Shown: positions 24,387 to 24,841 of the stretch, in pieces | How positions within the stretch are numbered: position 1 is the stretch's first letter | Layout: each line of letters starts with the position of its first letter | NCBI GenBank assembly: GCA_902795975.1 | Contig: CADBNE010000018.1 | Location: forward strand, 1 to 24,841 | Source of the DNA: an uncultured Erysipelotrichaceae bacterium | GTDB taxonomy: Bacteria > Bacillota_I > Bacilli_A > RF39 > UBA660 | Length of the DNA: 24,841 nt | Direction: 5' to 3' | Made by a program: the position numbers and the translations under genes | The notes under the pieces: model-generated | Told to the model about the DNA's origin: nothing | The model's database searches: none | What the model saw: only the letters and a program-made list of their open reading frames with translations

Positions 24387-24841
24387 TTATTCATTATTAT
24401 TTGAATTACTATTTTTATTACTATTGCTTATTTCACTTTGTTTTCCTTCTTCAATTTGATTTTGAATTGGATCATTCGAATTTGAAGTATTATTCATATT
24501 AGAATTAGAAGAATTATCTAATTCTATTTTTTTATACTTTGCTTCTAAAACTAAATCACTTGTTATAGGAGTTGAAAAATCATAGATTTCATCATTTAAA
24601 CACCATCCAATAATTTCATAACCATCTTTAGATGGTATTGCGGGTGCTAACGCCTTACCATTTTCATCAACACTACTTGTAGTAACTACTTCTCCATTTT
24701 TATAAGTAATTCTGTATTTTTTAATTATATTTTTATTACTATTTATATTACTTATTTTATTACTTACTTTATTACTTACTTTATTTGATGTAACAACAAC
24801 TTTTGGTTTTTTCTCTGTTTTTGTAACAGTTTTAATATTTG
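24387..24841 (-). CDS. Surface protein with InlB-type B-repeat (3' end only)
   Basis: The C-terminal 150 residues of a gene that begins beyond the right edge. Reading from 24841 the visible part starts with a Lys/Thr/Val-rich stretch and a Ser/Asn linker (SNKVSNKVSNKISN), then one repeat of the Listeria-Bacteroides/InlB B-repeat type: YRITYKNGEVV, a Pro-rich turn, KDGYEIIGWC, YDFSTPITSDLVLEAKY. The tail is a second Ser/Asn-rich region to the stop TAA at 24389-24387. There is no LPXTG motif or membrane anchor at the C-terminus. Such repeats occur in secreted adhesins and wall proteins. The linker is like that of the GH5 protein at 4795-5892. Confidence 0.8.
   Translation of the reverse strand, partial: NIKTVTKTEKKPKVVVTSNKVSNKVSNKISNINSNKNIIKKYRITYKNGEVVTTSSVDENGKALAPAIPSKDGYEIIGWCLNDEIYDFSTPITSDLVLEAKYKKIELDNSSNSNMNNTSNSNDPIQNQIEEGKQSEISNSNKNSNSNNNE

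Noticed and set aside
1..24841. Mycoplasma-type code (TGA as Trp)
   Set aside because: Genes end at TGA (1206, 19023) and conserved tryptophans are TGG, so the standard bacterial code fits.

Overview
This window comes from a very AT-rich bacterial chromosome of the Firmicutes/Bacilli type, with strong AGGAGG-like ribosome binding sites, short gaps and U-tailed hairpin terminators. TGA is used as a stop (genes ending at 1206 and 19023) and tryptophan is TGG, so the standard bacterial code applies rather than the Mycoplasma code. Phosphoketolase, rubrerythrin, a membrane-anchored cellulase, an intracellular alpha-amylase family enzyme and an InlB-type surface protein fit an anaerobic fermenter, perhaps one of the small-genome uncultured gut Bacilli. 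That lineage is inferred from composition and gene content. I see no tRNA, rRNA, CRISPR array, transposase or integrase.

Layout: 1-309 is non-coding with a good promoter, followed by a small unknown gene (310-702). A minus-strand operon (2139 to 728) holds a DCTD-like dCMP deaminase, an unknown helical protein and a YunG-like protein. Next on the minus strand are a LysR regulator, a 70-residue zinc protein, and a 395-residue protein whose N-terminal half resembles the PBECR4 phage-type nuclease domain and whose tail is a coiled coil. A minus operon (6734 to 4795) encodes a P-loop kinase-like protein, a short pyrophosphatase-like protein and a GH5 endoglucanase. On the plus strand come an unknown 382-residue protein and a lipoprotein with an HEILGHG zinc motif. 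A minus operon of sirtuin plus Nudix follows, then plus-strand genes for a GH13 enzyme, a double zinc-ribbon membrane protein, a second (ComEB-type) dCMP deaminase and a second HExxH protein. A minus block holds phosphoketolase and a membrane protein whose real start is probably non-ATG. A plus pair (65 aa + 607 aa, overlapping) has a weak resemblance to HopA1-type domains. The rest is rubrerythrin, an unknown 398-residue protein, an S66 LD-carboxypeptidase-like protein, an exported CPHC thioredoxin-fold protein and the 3' end of an InlB-repeat surface protein.

How they work together: the GH5 enzyme (outside) and GH13 enzyme (inside) can supply sugars, and phosphoketolase makes acetyl phosphate from sugar phosphates. 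The two dCMP deaminases feed dUMP/dTMP synthesis. The Nudix and pyrophosphatase-like proteins are housekeeping nucleotide and PPi enzymes. Rubrerythrin handles peroxide. The exported thioredoxin, the lipoprotein, the GH5 protein and the InlB protein form the cell-surface set.

The most unusual signal is regulatory. About a dozen genes share one compact start layout: an extended -10 box (TGnTATAAT or close), exactly six bases, then the Shine-Dalgarno AGG at the predicted +1, giving predicted leaders of only about 9-15 nt. Three terminators also share one stem sequence (CACTAAC/GTTAGTG).
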